This document shows, in pieces, positions 1 through 8,631 of a stretch of DNA of 64,000 bases. Source of the DNA: Marinomonas sp. MED121 (GTDB taxonomy: Bacteria; Pseudomonadota; Gammaproteobacteria; Pseudomonadales; Marinomonadaceae). How positions within the stretch are numbered: position 1 is the stretch's first letter; the number at the start of each line of letters is the position of its first letter. The notes under the pieces are model-generated. The model was not told where the DNA came from. It searched no databases and saw only the letters and a program-made list of their open reading frames with translations. The position numbers and the translations under genes were made by a program. The stretch covers positions 437,822 through 501,821 of the forward strand of contig NZ_CH672429.1 of NCBI RefSeq assembly GCF_000153025.1, written 5' to 3'.

Positions 1-673
1 TGTTGGATTTTATTTATACTGGGGAAAAGGCGTAAAAGAGAACAAAGAAAGAGCGCTTTATTGGTTTAGGCTAGCAGCAGCTCAAAATAACCGCCAAGCC
101 GAGCTATATCTAGGTAAGTACTATTATTATGGTGATGTGCATGCTAAAGACTATTCACAAGCTTTTTATTGGTTCCAAAAAGCCGCGAATAAAGGTAGCA
201 GAGAAGCACAATATAGACTTGGCGAAAGCTATCAATATAGTGAAGGAATAAAGCGTGACGATTTAAAATCTGCATTTTGGTATAAGAAAGCAGCAAAACA
301 AGGCCATTTAAAATCAGGTTTTATCACAGCCAAAAATTACCACTATGGCAATGGAACAGAAAAAGATTTAGCTCAAGCCTTTTATTGGTACAAGAAAGTC
401 GCAGAACAAGATTATGAAGATGCCTATTTATACCTAGCCGAAGCCTATCGATTAGCACAAGGCACAGATAAAAACTTTGCTCTTGCTCTTAAGTGGTATT
501 TAAAGGCCGCAAACGGGACTGATGGTTTTGCGGAATACCAGTTAGGTAAACTTTATTACCTTGGTCAGGGAACGACACAGAACTCTGACAAAGCAATTAT
601 GTGGTTAAACCAAGCCAAAGAAAATGGTAATAGGGATGCACGCAAACTACTAATTGAAATAGAGAGTCTATAA
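1..673 (+). CDS. Sel1-repeat (TPR-like) protein, 5' end outside window
   Basis: The frame is open from base 2, so the gene starts upstream of the window; a GTG at 137 is only an internal codon. The visible 223 residues are tandem Sel1-like repeats of about 36 residues, following the pattern A-x-x-W-Y/F-x-K-A-A-x-x-G with an L-G-x-x-Y-x-x-G turn (for example around 'ALYWFRLAAAQ', 'AFYWFQKAAN' and 'AFWYKKAAKQG'). Such solenoids are protein-interaction scaffolds. No signal peptide can be judged because the start is missing. A strong hairpin terminator follows the stop. The partner and cellular role are unknown. Confidence 0.9.
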   Translation, partial: VGFYLYWGKGVKENKERALYWFRLAAAQNNRQAELYLGKYYYYGDVHAKDYSQAFYWFQKAANKGSREAQYRLGESYQYSEGIKRDDLKSAFWYKKAAKQGHLKSGFITAKNYHYGNGTEKDLAQAFYWYKKVAEQDYEDAYLYLAEAYRLAQGTDKNFALALKWYLKAANGTDGFAEYQLGKLYYLGQGTTQNSDKAIMWLNQAKENGNRDARKLLIEIESL

Positions 674-684
674 GCACTAAAACG

Positions 685-717
685 AGGCCTGCAACTTAAT
701 GTTAGCAGGCCTTTTTA
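685..717 (+). terminator. Rho-independent terminator after the Sel1 gene
   Basis: Perfect 8-bp stem AGGCCTGC (685-692) / GCAGGCCT (705-712) with a 12-nt loop and a T-run. It lies between two convergent genes. On the minus strand only a short T-tract (GTTTTAG) follows, so it terminates mainly the plus-strand gene. Confidence 0.85.
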
Positions 718-718
718 T

Positions 719-1618
719 CTAACTTTTTTGCTTGCTCCAATAACTCGCTAATAGCGAGCCCGATACATTATGCCAAATGCTGAATATGCTGCCCGGCAAT
801 GCAGCAACAGGTGTAAAGAATTTAATCGCTAAAGCGGCAGCTAACCCTGAGTTCTGTAACCCGACTTCAAACGCAATCGTTCGACAAACTCTTTCATCAA
901 ACCCTAATAAGCGGGTTACGCTATACCCTAAGATTAAACCTATGCTGTTATGAATCATCACAGCTAAAACAATCAAGTAACCTATTTCAGCCAGTTTCCC
1001 AGCGCTTAATGCAACCACTATGGCGATAATAAAGACGATGGTAAACATAGAAACATAAGGTAATAAGAACTGAATTTTTTCCACTTTTTTGGCAAAGAAA
1101 GTATTCAATAATACGCCGACTGTGACGGGTAAAAGTACAATTTTGACTAAGCTTTCAAGCATTGCTTGAACCGGAATATCGACTCCCTTTCCGACCATAA
1201 GCGCAACCAAAAGTGGGGTTAATACCACACCGATTAAAGTTGAGATACTTGTCATTGAAATAGATAAAGCAGTATCCCCTTTTGCTAGATAGCACATAAC
1301 ATTTGACGCTGTACCACCAGCCACACTGCCCACTAGAAGCATGCCTATCGTTAATTCATTCTCAAACCCAAAGGCCTTACTAACAAGCAAGGCAGCTATT
1401 GGCATGACCATAAACTGTAAGAGTACGCCGACTATCACAGCCCGTTTGCTCGACAGGACTTGCTTAAAATCCTTTGCTGTTAATGTCAGGCCCATTGAAA
1501 GCATAATAACGATTAGCAAAGGAATGATGTAGCTTTTAAAATCTACAAAAAAGCTCGGCTGAAAGTAAGCATAAGCACTTAGCAATAAGGCCCATATAGG
1601 AAAAAGTAAAATTAGCAT
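719..1618 (-). CDS. Bile acid:sodium symporter (BASS/SBF) family transporter
   Basis: Integral membrane protein of 299 residues with about nine to ten hydrophobic segments along its whole length, the size of the bacterial BASS/SBF family. Typical features are the N-terminal 'MLSMGLTLTAKDF' stretch, the 'GGTASNVMCYLAKGD' segment and the late 'EVGLQNSGLAAALAIKFF' segment, which corresponds to the conserved E-x-G-x-Q-N-x-x-L-A motif. Members carry out sodium-coupled uptake of organic anions (bile acids in animals, keto acids or pantoate-like compounds elsewhere). The substrate cannot be told from sequence. It is a single gene, convergent with the Sel1 gene. Confidence 0.88.
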   Translation of the reverse strand: MLILLFPIWALLLSAYAYFQPSFFVDFKSYIIPLLIVIMLSMGLTLTAKDFKQVLSSKRAVIVGVLLQFMVMPIAALLVSKAFGFENELTIGMLLVGSVAGGTASNVMCYLAKGDTALSISMTSISTLIGVVLTPLLVALMVGKGVDIPVQAMLESLVKIVLLPVTVGVLLNTFFAKKVEKIQFLLPYVSMFTIVFIIAIVVALSAGKLAEIGYLIVLAVMIHNSIGLILGYSVTRLLGFDERVCRTIAFEVGLQNSGLAAALAIKFFTPVAALPGSIFSIWHNVSGSLLASYWSKQKS

Positions 1619-1786
1619 GAAGAGTCCAAATACAGATTAATAAACTTGATGAGGCAAGAATACTCTTTAAAAGTAGAGTTTGTATGAAGTTTAATAAGAA
1701 GAATAAAAATTCTTGAATGGCAAATGGATTAGTTCAATCACTATTTGCCATTCAAGTGAATAATCGTGCAATGTTATAAAGCATTA

Positions 1787-1960
1787 TTATTCAAAAATAC
1801 AAAGGCGTTTTGCAACTTTTACCTTGGTACTTTTACGAGATTTTTTAGTTTGCTTCTCTTTCTCTAAGGGTTTGGTTTCATCCTTACCTTCGAGCTTTTC
1901 AAGGCTCTGATTTACTACTAGGTCCTTATCTAGAGCTAAACTCAATTTTTCCGATTGCAT
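1787..1960 (-). CDS. Small basic hypothetical protein (57 aa)
   Basis: Unrecognised lysine-rich protein of 57 residues with a charged centre ('KQTKKSRKSTKVKVAKR') and no membrane segment or signal peptide. I chose the ATG at 1960 because an AAGGTGG Shine-Dalgarno sequence lies 5-6 nt upstream of it; the longer reading to 1990 has no ribosome binding site. Existence as a real gene rests on that site and on the absence of any overlapping gene. Confidence 0.42.
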   Translation of the reverse strand: MQSEKLSLALDKDLVVNQSLEKLEGKDETKPLEKEKQTKKSRKSTKVKVAKRLCIFE

Positions 1961-2279
1961 ACATTCCACCTTTAAATCCGTTAAAGTCATCGGTTATTGT
2001 TCGACTCAATTATTGAGAGATTTAATGACATTTAGATTAAATATCACCCTATAAATGTCATCGACCAAAAGTGCCATTTATTGAGCTTAATATTGCAAAT
2101 TTAAGGTTTTTATATCGGATTTATATCAATTTTATGACAGTTAAAGCCATGTAGCATCCTTGCTTTGGCGGCTTTTAGGCCCACTTGAAAGGGGATCAAG
2201 TTAATCGAGTTTATAGAAGCAAGATATAATGAGATATTACGTTAAATTACGTCTTTTCTAACTTATTCGTTAACGGGAA
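1961..2279. other. AT-rich intergenic region with a 10-bp inverted repeat
   Basis: No gene seen. It holds a perfect inverted repeat, ATGACATTTA (2025-2034) and TAAATGTCAT (2052-2061), spaced by 17 nt. It lies upstream of the small minus-strand gene and could be an operator or RNA hairpin. Nothing else is recognisable. Confidence 0.4.
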
Positions 2280-2738
2280 TTAAGAACGAGAAAAATACAG
2301 AATGTTATCTTTTGCATGACTAAAATCTAACCCTGCATATTCAGCGACACGTACTGAAGCTAGATTAGTTTCTTTCACCTCAGCCCAAACCGCATCCTGT
2401 ATATTTTTCGCAAAAAGACGCACCATTTCCTTAGCCAGCCCCTGACCTCTAAAGTCTGGTGCCAAAGTCCAAGAAAGCTGCCAGGCCTGTTTTTCATTAT
2501 CATAGTCTGCGCGCAATGAGCCAATATCATCTCCTTGATAAACGGCAATAAGCAGTTTGCGGTTTACGTTTTTTAGAGATTTCTCTAACCAAGCTTGATG
2601 CTCTGTCATATCAACCACATTTTGATTATGACTTGATAGCCTTGTGAGCTCATCATTACGCCAAGCTAAAAGCTTTTTTGCATCTTGAATACAGACTTGT
2701 CTTAGCTGAATTGCTTTAGTCATTTTAAGCAGACCCAT
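2280..2738 (-). CDS. GNAT-family N-acetyltransferase
   Basis: About 152 residues with the GNAT fold pattern. The acetyl-CoA binding loop is seen as 'DFRGQGLAKEMV' (R-G-Q-G-L-A), preceded by the beta-4 'WQLSWTLAPDF' and followed by 'NLASVRVAEYAGL', which matches the N-x-x-S-x-x-x-x-E/Y-x-G-F/L end of the domain. The acceptor is unknown. The frame is open to a GTG at 2771, but the ATG at 2738 has an AGGT site 7 nt upstream and better fits the domain start; the ATG at 2723 ('MTKAIQLRQ') is also possible. It follows the HD-domain gene on the same strand and may be co-transcribed with it. Confidence 0.8.
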   Translation of the reverse strand: MGLLKMTKAIQLRQVCIQDAKKLLAWRNDELTRLSSHNQNVVDMTEHQAWLEKSLKNVNRKLLIAVYQGDDIGSLRADYDNEKQAWQLSWTLAPDFRGQGLAKEMVRLFAKNIQDAVWAEVKETNLASVRVAEYAGLDFSHAKDNILYFSRS

Positions 2739-2807
2739 ATTTAGACCTATAATGAAACAGGTCATTAGCACGAAGTTTAAACTGAATTAAATGCTTAGCA
2801 CTCTCAG

Positions 2808-3389
2808 TTAGCTTAGCAGGCCAACTTCAACCGCTTTATCAAGCTCAATCTCTACTGCTTCCCATAATGTATGGCTGGCACCTTGAATACGCTCTTTATT
2901 TAATGAGAATACTTTTTCTTTAGGGATATTATGCAGCTTCCAGCTATGCCCTTCTCCATGAATATTATGTAAAAGCGGAGGCACCCTATCAATGGCTTTA
3001 GCAAACTTAGCATCATTCGTTACGCCCGTTTCAAACTCTAACCATAAGCTATTGAATTCAACTTGCATCTCTTCAGGCAAAAGCGCAAAAAGTTTCTGTA
3101 TGCCTTGACTCTCTTGCTGCTTTAACTCAGTTGTTTCTGAGGCGTAAATAATGGTATCTCCAGCCTCTATTTCACCTAAATCATGGATGAGAAGCATCTT
3201 AATTACCCGATTAATATCTATCTCGTCATCAGCATGATCTTTCAGTAAAAGCGCCATAAGACTCACATGCCAGCTATGCTCGGCGGAGTTTTCATAACGA
3301 GTGTGTCCAACAGGTTTTGTTTTACGTAAGACTGATTTGAGTTTTTCTACTTCAACCATGAAGTTTAGTATCTGCTTTATATCTGACAT
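2808..3389 (-). CDS. HD-domain phosphohydrolase (HDDC2/YfbR-like 5'-deoxynucleotidase)
   Basis: 193 residues, the usual size for the COG1896 family. Metal-binding HD residues are visible: H38/H41 in 'AEHSWH' (36-41), the H69-D70 pair in 'LIHDLGE', and a conserved D later ('AKAIDR'). Family members hydrolyse deoxynucleoside 5'-monophosphates, so a role in nucleotide-pool control is likely but not shown. The start is clear: AAAGGATTAGCT precedes the ATG. No signal peptide; cytosolic. Confidence 0.87.
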   Translation of the reverse strand: MSDIKQILNFMVEVEKLKSVLRKTKPVGHTRYENSAEHSWHVSLMALLLKDHADDEIDINRVIKMLLIHDLGEIEAGDTIIYASETTELKQQESQGIQKLFALLPEEMQVEFNSLWLEFETGVTNDAKFAKAIDRVPPLLHNIHGEGHSWKLHNIPKEKVFSLNKERIQGASHTLWEAVEIELDKAVEVGLLS

Positions 3390-3519
3390 AGCTAATCCTT
3401 TATCTCATTATTATCAGGCAGTTAGGATACGTAAATTTGAATTCACTGTATTTAAGAAACTGTATCTAATAAGCAAATTATTTTCACCAATTCATCATTT
3501 AATTTCTGCCCTAATACGC

Positions 3520-3550
3520 AAAAACAAAAAAACCGCACTATGATGTGCGG
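3520..3550 (-). terminator. Rho-independent terminator of the usp end of the TAXI operon
   Basis: Read on the minus strand: stem CCGCAC / GTGCGG (3550-3533) followed by a long T-rich run (3532-3520). It lies 48 nt past the stop of the universal stress protein gene and closes the minus-strand operon. Confidence 0.85.
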
Positions 3551-3597
3551 CCTAAATTGTCTAACACTTATTATTAACGCTTAGATTATTTTAAACC

Positions 3598-4029
3598 CTA
3601 ACCCTTCACGACCATGACAGGAATGTCCGAGTGGCTTAATACTTTATTCGCGATTGAGCCAATCATCATATAACCCACCTTAGACTGTTTATGGCTCGCC
3701 ATGACAATCACTTGTGCTTGGCTCTCTTTGGCCACACTCAAAATCGACTCTACTGGCTTACCTTCAACCACTTTAATCGTGCAGTCTTTTGCATCAATAG
3801 GAAGCTCATCATTCACAAACTCAACCAGTTTCTGATGTACTTGCTTTACTGCTTTATCAAAGGTTCCCGGCTGAAAGAAAGAGCCAACTAAAGGCATTTG
3901 ATAACCCGCTAATGCGGTCAAAAGAATTAAGTTGCCACCAGGTGATAGAAGATGCAAAGCATGCTCTATCACCTTATCTGTATAGCCTTTTTCTGCCAGG
4001 TCAACTGGCACTAGCACAGTGTTATACAT
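3598..4029 (-). CDS. Universal stress protein (UspA family) of a TRAP operon
   Basis: 143 residues, a single UspA domain: 'MYNTVLVPVDLAEKG' at the start and 'MMIGSIANKVLSHSDIPVMVVKG' at the end. The ATP-binding G-x-x-G-x9-G-S signature is only partly kept: the final G-S is present, but the region before it reads 'ASHKQSKVGYMMIGS', so two usual glycines are changed and ATP binding is uncertain. It lies 8 nt downstream of the TRAP permease. UspA proteins are often found in TRAP operons, where they may modulate transport. Confidence 0.9.
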   Translation of the reverse strand: MYNTVLVPVDLAEKGYTDKVIEHALHLLSPGGNLILLTALAGYQMPLVGSFFQPGTFDKAVKQVHQKLVEFVNDELPIDAKDCTIKVVEGKPVESILSVAKESQAQVIVMASHKQSKVGYMMIGSIANKVLSHSDIPVMVVKG

Positions 4030-4037
4030 AATGCCTC

Positions 4038-6638
4038 CTAAGCAGTTTGACCAGATACGGGAGCATCAAGCCTTAATTGTTGTAACTTACGAATCAAGAG
4101 TAAGATCAACAATGCTGGAATAAACACCAGTTCTTTAGGTGGTCTATCAGAGTCTTTTTCTATGCCCATAATTTGCCAACCGAAATCAATATTGGCTTTC
4201 TCTGCAGCACTACCAAAGTCTACATAGTCCACTGTCCAAATCTCACCGTCTTGAGTCAGGTTCAAACCAAAAGATTGAAGCCTTGCCATGCCATCCCCAT
4301 CGGTTTGAGTAAGCTGCAATGAGACGGTTTTGCTGACCTCATCCCCTTCAATGGTGACACCTTCTACTTGAAGTTGAATAAAATCACCTTGGTTAAGGGC
4401 TTCTACTTCTTGAATTAATGCACTTGGTGCAACATGTGTTTTTGGCTCATAAACCATATCCCACCAGAAACCTGGACGGAATAAACTAAAGGCAATTAAA
4501 ACAAGTACTAGCGATTCCCATAGTCGGCTTTTAACCAACCAATAACCTTGGGTTCCTGCCGAGAAGACAAGTATGGCAACTATCGCACTGGCAACGGTTA
4601 ATATGAGATCGAGAATGGAATCGATACCTATCAATAAAAGCTGAGTGTTATAAATGAACATGAAGGGTAAGATTGCCGTTCGTATGTCATATATAAACCC
4701 CTGTATACCCGTTTTTATGGGATCATCACCACTGATCGCGGCAGCGGCAAACGCAGCCAGACCAACCGGTGGCGTATCATCAGCCAAAATACCAAAGTAG
4801 AAAACAAAGAGATGGACCGCAATTAAAGGCACAACTAGGCCATTCTCAGCGCCTAAAGACACTATGACAGGTGCCATCAAGGTAGAGACAACAATATAGT
4901 TGGCGGTTGTCGGTAAACCCATGCCTAACACAATACAAATAATCGCGGTAAAAATAAGAATCAGAATAAGATTGCCACCGGAAATAAACTCAACAAATTC
5001 AGTCATCATCTGACCTAAACCTGTTAATGTTACTGTTCCGACAATAATCCCAGCCGCCGCTGTCGCAATACCAATACCGACCATATTTCTCGCACTGGTG
5101 ATCATGCCATCAATAAATTCATTCCAGCATACTTTAAACTGCCCAGCCCAATTGGTTTCGTTTCGAAACCAAGCTTTTATTGGTCTGTGAGTCAGCACCA
5201 CAGCAATTAAAAACACCACCGCATAAAATGCAGATTGTTGCGGCGAATATTGTTTAACGGCTAATGCCCACAAAAGAACAACAATTGGTAGAGAGAAATA
5301 AAGGCCCGAATAAACCGTTGGTTTAGGTTCAGGTAAGTGATCTAACTCGATACTGGTTTCGTCTTCTGCCAAATCAGGATAAGCCGCTGAGAGTTTTACC
5401 AAAGCAAAATAAGCAGCCACGATAGCTAGCAACATAACCAAATAAGCCGCATCACCCAGCGTCATTTCCAGCAGGGTTGAGCCGTAATAAACGACAAGCC
5501 CTAACACCAACAAGATTACGGATGTGCTCATCCAAGACAACATTCGCATTGCAAGTGTGGGTTTATTGAGCTTCTCAATCCCCTTCATATTTAGCTTTAA
5601 GGCTTCAAGGTGAACAATATAGACCAAGGCAATATAAGAAATAATAGAAGGTAAAATTGCATGCTTAATAACTTCTATATAGGGAATCCCGACGTATTCG
5701 ACCATTAAAAAGGCTGCTGCACCCATGATAGGCGGTGTTAGCTGACCATTCGTTGAAGCCGCAACTTCTATTGCACCCGCTTTGGTACCAGGAAAACCAA
5801 CACGCTTCATCAAAGGAATGGTAAAGGTACCTGTGGTAACCACATTCGCAATAGAAGAACCGGAAATAATGCCACTCAAACCAGATGCCACAACCGCCGC
5901 TTTAGCGGGTCCGCCACGCATATGCCCTAACAAAGAGAAAGAGACTTTTATCAGGTAATTACCTGCCCCGGCTTTATCAAGCAATGATCCCAATAAGACA
6001 AACAAAAATACAAAGGTAGTGGAAACACCAATTGCAACTCCAAAAACCCCTTCCGTTGTTAGCCATTGATGAGATGCAACTTTCTTCAGGCTTGCCCCTT
6101 TGTGGGCAATCACATCTGGCATATATTGACCCGCAAAAGTAAAGGTCAAAAACACCACTGCTACGATTACTAATGGCGGCCCTAGCGTTCGTCGTGTGGC
6201 TTCAAGTAACGCGAGCATACCCACAACAGCCACAATAATATCAGTAACAGTTGGCGCTCCCATACGAGAGGCAAGATCATTGCGAAAAACTAATAAATAT
6301 AAACACGCACTTGAGGCAGCTAGCGCCAGTAAAATATCAAGTAAAGATGCCGAGGACTTACTGGAACTTTTTGTTGCAGGAAATAAAAAGAAAGCGAGAA
6401 AAATCGCAAAAGACAAATGGATATACTTAGCTTGGTCTTCATTAAAGGTAGCAAAATTGAAGATAAAAGGAAGCGGAGAAGCATACCATATTTGAAAGCT
6501 TGCCCAGGCAATCAAGGTACCGACAACAAGCTTAGCCATATTTCCGTTAAATTGGCGACTACCCGTTTCTGAGCTTAAAAACTCATCAGCCGCATTGCCT
6601 TGCTCATTATTTGAGTCAGATAAATGTTTGGGGTTCAT
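4038..6638 (-). CDS. TRAP transporter fused permease (4TM-12TM), TAXI type, with DUF3394-like C-terminus
   Basis: 866 residues, a fusion of the small (DctQ-like) and large (DctM-like) TRAP membrane subunits. Hydrophobic helices begin near residue 33. The DctM core is seen in 'GGPAKAAVVASGLSGIISGSSIANVV', 'TKAGAIEVAASTNGQLTPPIMGAAAF' and 'GLPTTANYIVVSTLMAPV'. The last about 150 residues are a soluble tail ('NLTQDGEIWTVDYVDFGSAAEKA', PDZ-like) followed by one more helix, which resembles the DUF3394 extension of such permeases. With the adjacent solute-binding protein it forms a sodium-coupled TAXI importer in the inner membrane. The substrate is suggested only by the operon. Confidence 0.93.
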   Translation of the reverse strand: MNPKHLSDSNNEQGNAADEFLSSETGSRQFNGNMAKLVVGTLIAWASFQIWYASPLPFIFNFATFNEDQAKYIHLSFAIFLAFFLFPATKSSSKSSASLLDILLALAASSACLYLLVFRNDLASRMGAPTVTDIIVAVVGMLALLEATRRTLGPPLVIVAVVFLTFTFAGQYMPDVIAHKGASLKKVASHQWLTTEGVFGVAIGVSTTFVFLFVLLGSLLDKAGAGNYLIKVSFSLLGHMRGGPAKAAVVASGLSGIISGSSIANVVTTGTFTIPLMKRVGFPGTKAGAIEVAASTNGQLTPPIMGAAAFLMVEYVGIPYIEVIKHAILPSIISYIALVYIVHLEALKLNMKGIEKLNKPTLAMRMLSWMSTSVILLVLGLVVYYGSTLLEMTLGDAAYLVMLLAIVAAYFALVKLSAAYPDLAEDETSIELDHLPEPKPTVYSGLYFSLPIVVLLWALAVKQYSPQQSAFYAVVFLIAVVLTHRPIKAWFRNETNWAGQFKVCWNEFIDGMITSARNMVGIGIATAAAGIIVGTVTLTGLGQMMTEFVEFISGGNLILILIFTAIICIVLGMGLPTTANYIVVSTLMAPVIVSLGAENGLVVPLIAVHLFVFYFGILADDTPPVGLAAFAAAAISGDDPIKTGIQGFIYDIRTAILPFMFIYNTQLLLIGIDSILDLILTVASAIVAILVFSAGTQGYWLVKSRLWESLVLVLIAFSLFRPGFWWDMVYEPKTHVAPSALIQEVEALNQGDFIQLQVEGVTIEGDEVSKTVSLQLTQTDGDGMARLQSFGLNLTQDGEIWTVDYVDFGSAAEKANIDFGWQIMGIEKDSDRPPKELVFIPALLILLLIRKLQQLRLDAPVSGQTA

Positions 6639-6662
6639 AGATTAATTCCTATGCCGAAAACG

Positions 6663-6688
6663 AAAAAATACAGGGGCCTAAGCCCCTG
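6663..6688 (-). terminator. Intra-operon hairpin between TAXI SBP and permease genes
   Basis: Perfect 7-bp GC-rich stem CAGGGGC / GCCCCTG (6671-6688) with a 4-nt loop, followed on the minus strand by TATTTTTT. It sits just past the binding-protein stop and before the permease start. It probably acts as an attenuating terminator, so the periplasmic subunit is made in excess of the permease. Confidence 0.75.
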
Positions 6689-6718
6689 TTGAAGTGACAA
6701 TTAAATCAACTTGTCGAC

Positions 6719-7690
6719 TTACATCAAACCCGCTTCTTTATAGTATTTAACCGCACCTGGGTGTAGTGGTGCTGACAAACCATCTTTGATCATTTCTTCT
6801 TTTTTCAGATTTGCAAACGCTGGATGAAGTTTTTTGAAGGTTTCAAAGTTTTCGAACACAGCTTTAACAACGTTATAAACTAGGTTATCAGCAACTTTTG
6901 CTGAAGTAACAAAAGTAGCACCAACACCAAAGGTGCCTATGTCGTTTGCATTACCTGAGTACATGCCACCTGGAATCGTTGCTGTACGGTAAAAAGAATT
7001 ATCGGCGACCAATTGATTAATCTTAGTGCCTGACACCTCAACGATCACACTATCACAAGAGGTTGTTGCTTCTTTAATCGAACCACTTGGGTGACCTACC
7101 ACATAAACCATGGCATCAATTTTGTTATCACATAAAGCTTTAGACTGCTCTGCTGCTTTTAACTCGGAAGCTAAAGCAAAGTCATCCATATCCCAGCCGT
7201 ATTTATTCATTACAACTTCCATGGTACCGCGTTGACCAGAACCCGCATTACCCACATTGACACGCTTACCTTTTAAGTCTTCAAAGGTCTTAATGCCGGA
7301 GTCAGCACGTGCAACCAAGGTGAAAGGTTCTGGGTGAACAGAGAAAACCGCTCTTAAATCTTCAAATTTGCCATTTTTGCTAAATTTACTGGTGCCATTG
7401 TAAGCATGATATTGCCAATCAGATTGAGCCACACCCATATCCAATTCGCCTTCACGAATAGTGTTAATGTTATATACAGAACCACCCGTACTCTCAACAC
7501 TACAACGTATGCCATGCTCTTTACGTGCTTTATTCACCAAACGGCAAATTGAACCACCCGTTGGATAATAAACACCTGTTACACCACCTGTACCTATGGT
7601 GATAAATTCCTGCGCTTGAGCAGTAACAGACGCTCCACCAAAACATGCTGCAATACCTGCACCGATAAGTGTGGATTTAATGTATTTCAT
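6719..7690 (-). CDS. TAXI-family TRAP transporter solute-binding protein
   Basis: 323 residues with a clear signal peptide (about residues 1-26, ending 'TAQAQE'). The mature protein starts with '[25 protein letters not shown]', diagnostic of the TAXI (TRAP-associated extracytoplasmic immunogenic) family. Other family segments are '[19 protein letters not shown]' and '[17 protein letters not shown]'. It captures the substrate in the periplasm and delivers it to the fused permease encoded downstream. The hairpin after the stop suggests higher expression of this gene than of the permease. About 100 nt separate it from the BKACE gene upstream. Confidence 0.95.
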   Translation of the reverse strand: MKYIKSTLIGAGIAACFGGASVTAQAQEFITIGTGGVTGVYYPTGGSICRLVNKARKEHGIRCSVESTGGSVYNINTIREGELDMGVAQSDWQYHAYNGTSKFSKNGKFEDLRAVFSVHPEPFTLVARADSGIKTFEDLKGKRVNVGNAGSGQRGTMEVVMNKYGWDMDDFALASELKAAEQSKALCDNKIDAMVYVVGHPSGSIKEATTSCDSVIVEVSGTKINQLVADNSFYRTATIPGGMYSGNANDIGTFGVGATFVTSAKVADNLVYNVVKAVFENFETFKKLHPAFANLKKEEMIKDGLSAPLHPGAVKYYKEAGLM

Positions 7691-7794
7691 TGACGACCCC
7701 TTAGCTTTTATTAATTGCTTTTATTTGATAAGTGATAGTTTTTCCTTGTCTTTTTAACCAACAAGGGCAAAACACCGATTTCAATTTAGGTGTA

Positions 7795-8631
7795 CTAAAA
7801 CTGATTCCTTAAGGTATCAGTTTTCATTGCGACGCATTTAATCTGTGTCAAACGCGCTACCATTTCTTCAACTTGAGCCGCATTATTTTTTGCTAACTCC
7901 CCTGTTTGAGAAAATAGATTATTTTCAAACCCTATCCGAATATCTCCGCCTAATTTTGCTGCGGCCTCTAAACAGTCTTGTTCCTTTTTGCCAAAAGCGC
8001 AAACTGCCCAGCGAATTTTATCTAATTGTTCTATCAGATGAATAAAAGGTTCTAAATCGGATGGTTCTGATTCTTGTTGTTTGTGATAGCGGCCCAAAAC
8101 CAGTAATAAATGATGTTTTGATTTAGGCAAAAGATTTCGCTTTCTAAGATCTAAATAATAGGCAAGTTGTTCTGCACTATAAACGATGTACTGGGCAACA
8201 ATTCCCTCTTGGGCAACCCAATAAAAAAACTCACTGGCGGTCTTTTCATGAGAACTATCAGGAATCAACTCAGATAAAGCGAAAGACGCCGCTTCTGGTT
8301 TGATTGTACGAATCAATGCCATTTGTTGCTCAGGTTGATAAATACCAACCGCTTCCGTGGTTAACTGGATCATCACTTGATCACCCAGTTTTTCTTTAAC
8401 CGCCTTAATAACGGCTAGGTTATCCTCTATTTCAAGGGAATGGCGGCCCGTTTTTGTACGAGCATGAAGGTGGACCATACTGGCGCCAGCTGCCACACAT
8501 TGAGCAACATCATCAGCAAGTTCATCGGGCGTAATTGGAAGAGAAGGATGATCTAGTTTACTTTTACGAGCACCATTGGGCGCCACGATCACAATACAGT
8601 TATCTTGATTAAGCTTGTTTTGCACCTGCAT
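7795..8631 (-). CDS. BKACE-family beta-keto acid cleavage enzyme (DUF849/Kce-like)
   Basis: 278 residues, the usual length. Family members cleave a beta-keto acid with acetyl-CoA, giving acetoacetate and a CoA ester. The Zn ligands H54 and H56 appear in 'MVHLHARTKTG', after the N-terminal 'APNGARKSKLDHPSLPITPDELA'. The C-terminal segment reads 'RIGFENNLFSQTGELAKNNA'; the usual E-D pair there is E-N. The family is known for the lysine-fermentation enzyme Kce, but each member has its own keto acid, so the substrate here is open. The start overlaps the aminotransferase stop (TAATG), which indicates translational coupling and a shared pathway. Confidence 0.92.
   Translation of the reverse strand: MQVQNKLNQDNCIVIVAPNGARKSKLDHPSLPITPDELADDVAQCVAAGASMVHLHARTKTGRHSLEIEDNLAVIKAVKEKLGDQVMIQLTTEAVGIYQPEQQMALIRTIKPEAASFALSELIPDSSHEKTASEFFYWVAQEGIVAQYIVYSAEQLAYYLDLRKRNLLPKSKHHLLLVLGRYHKQQESEPSDLEPFIHLIEQLDKIRWAVCAFGKKEQDCLEAAAKLGGDIRIGFENNLFSQTGELAKNNAAQVEEMVARLTQIKCVAMKTDTLRNQF

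Noticed and set aside
2174-2205. Words resembling the dispersed repeat (GGCCCACTTGAAAGGGGATCAA)
   Set aside because: Only a short partial likeness to the end of copy C; could be chance, and no longer alignment is seen.
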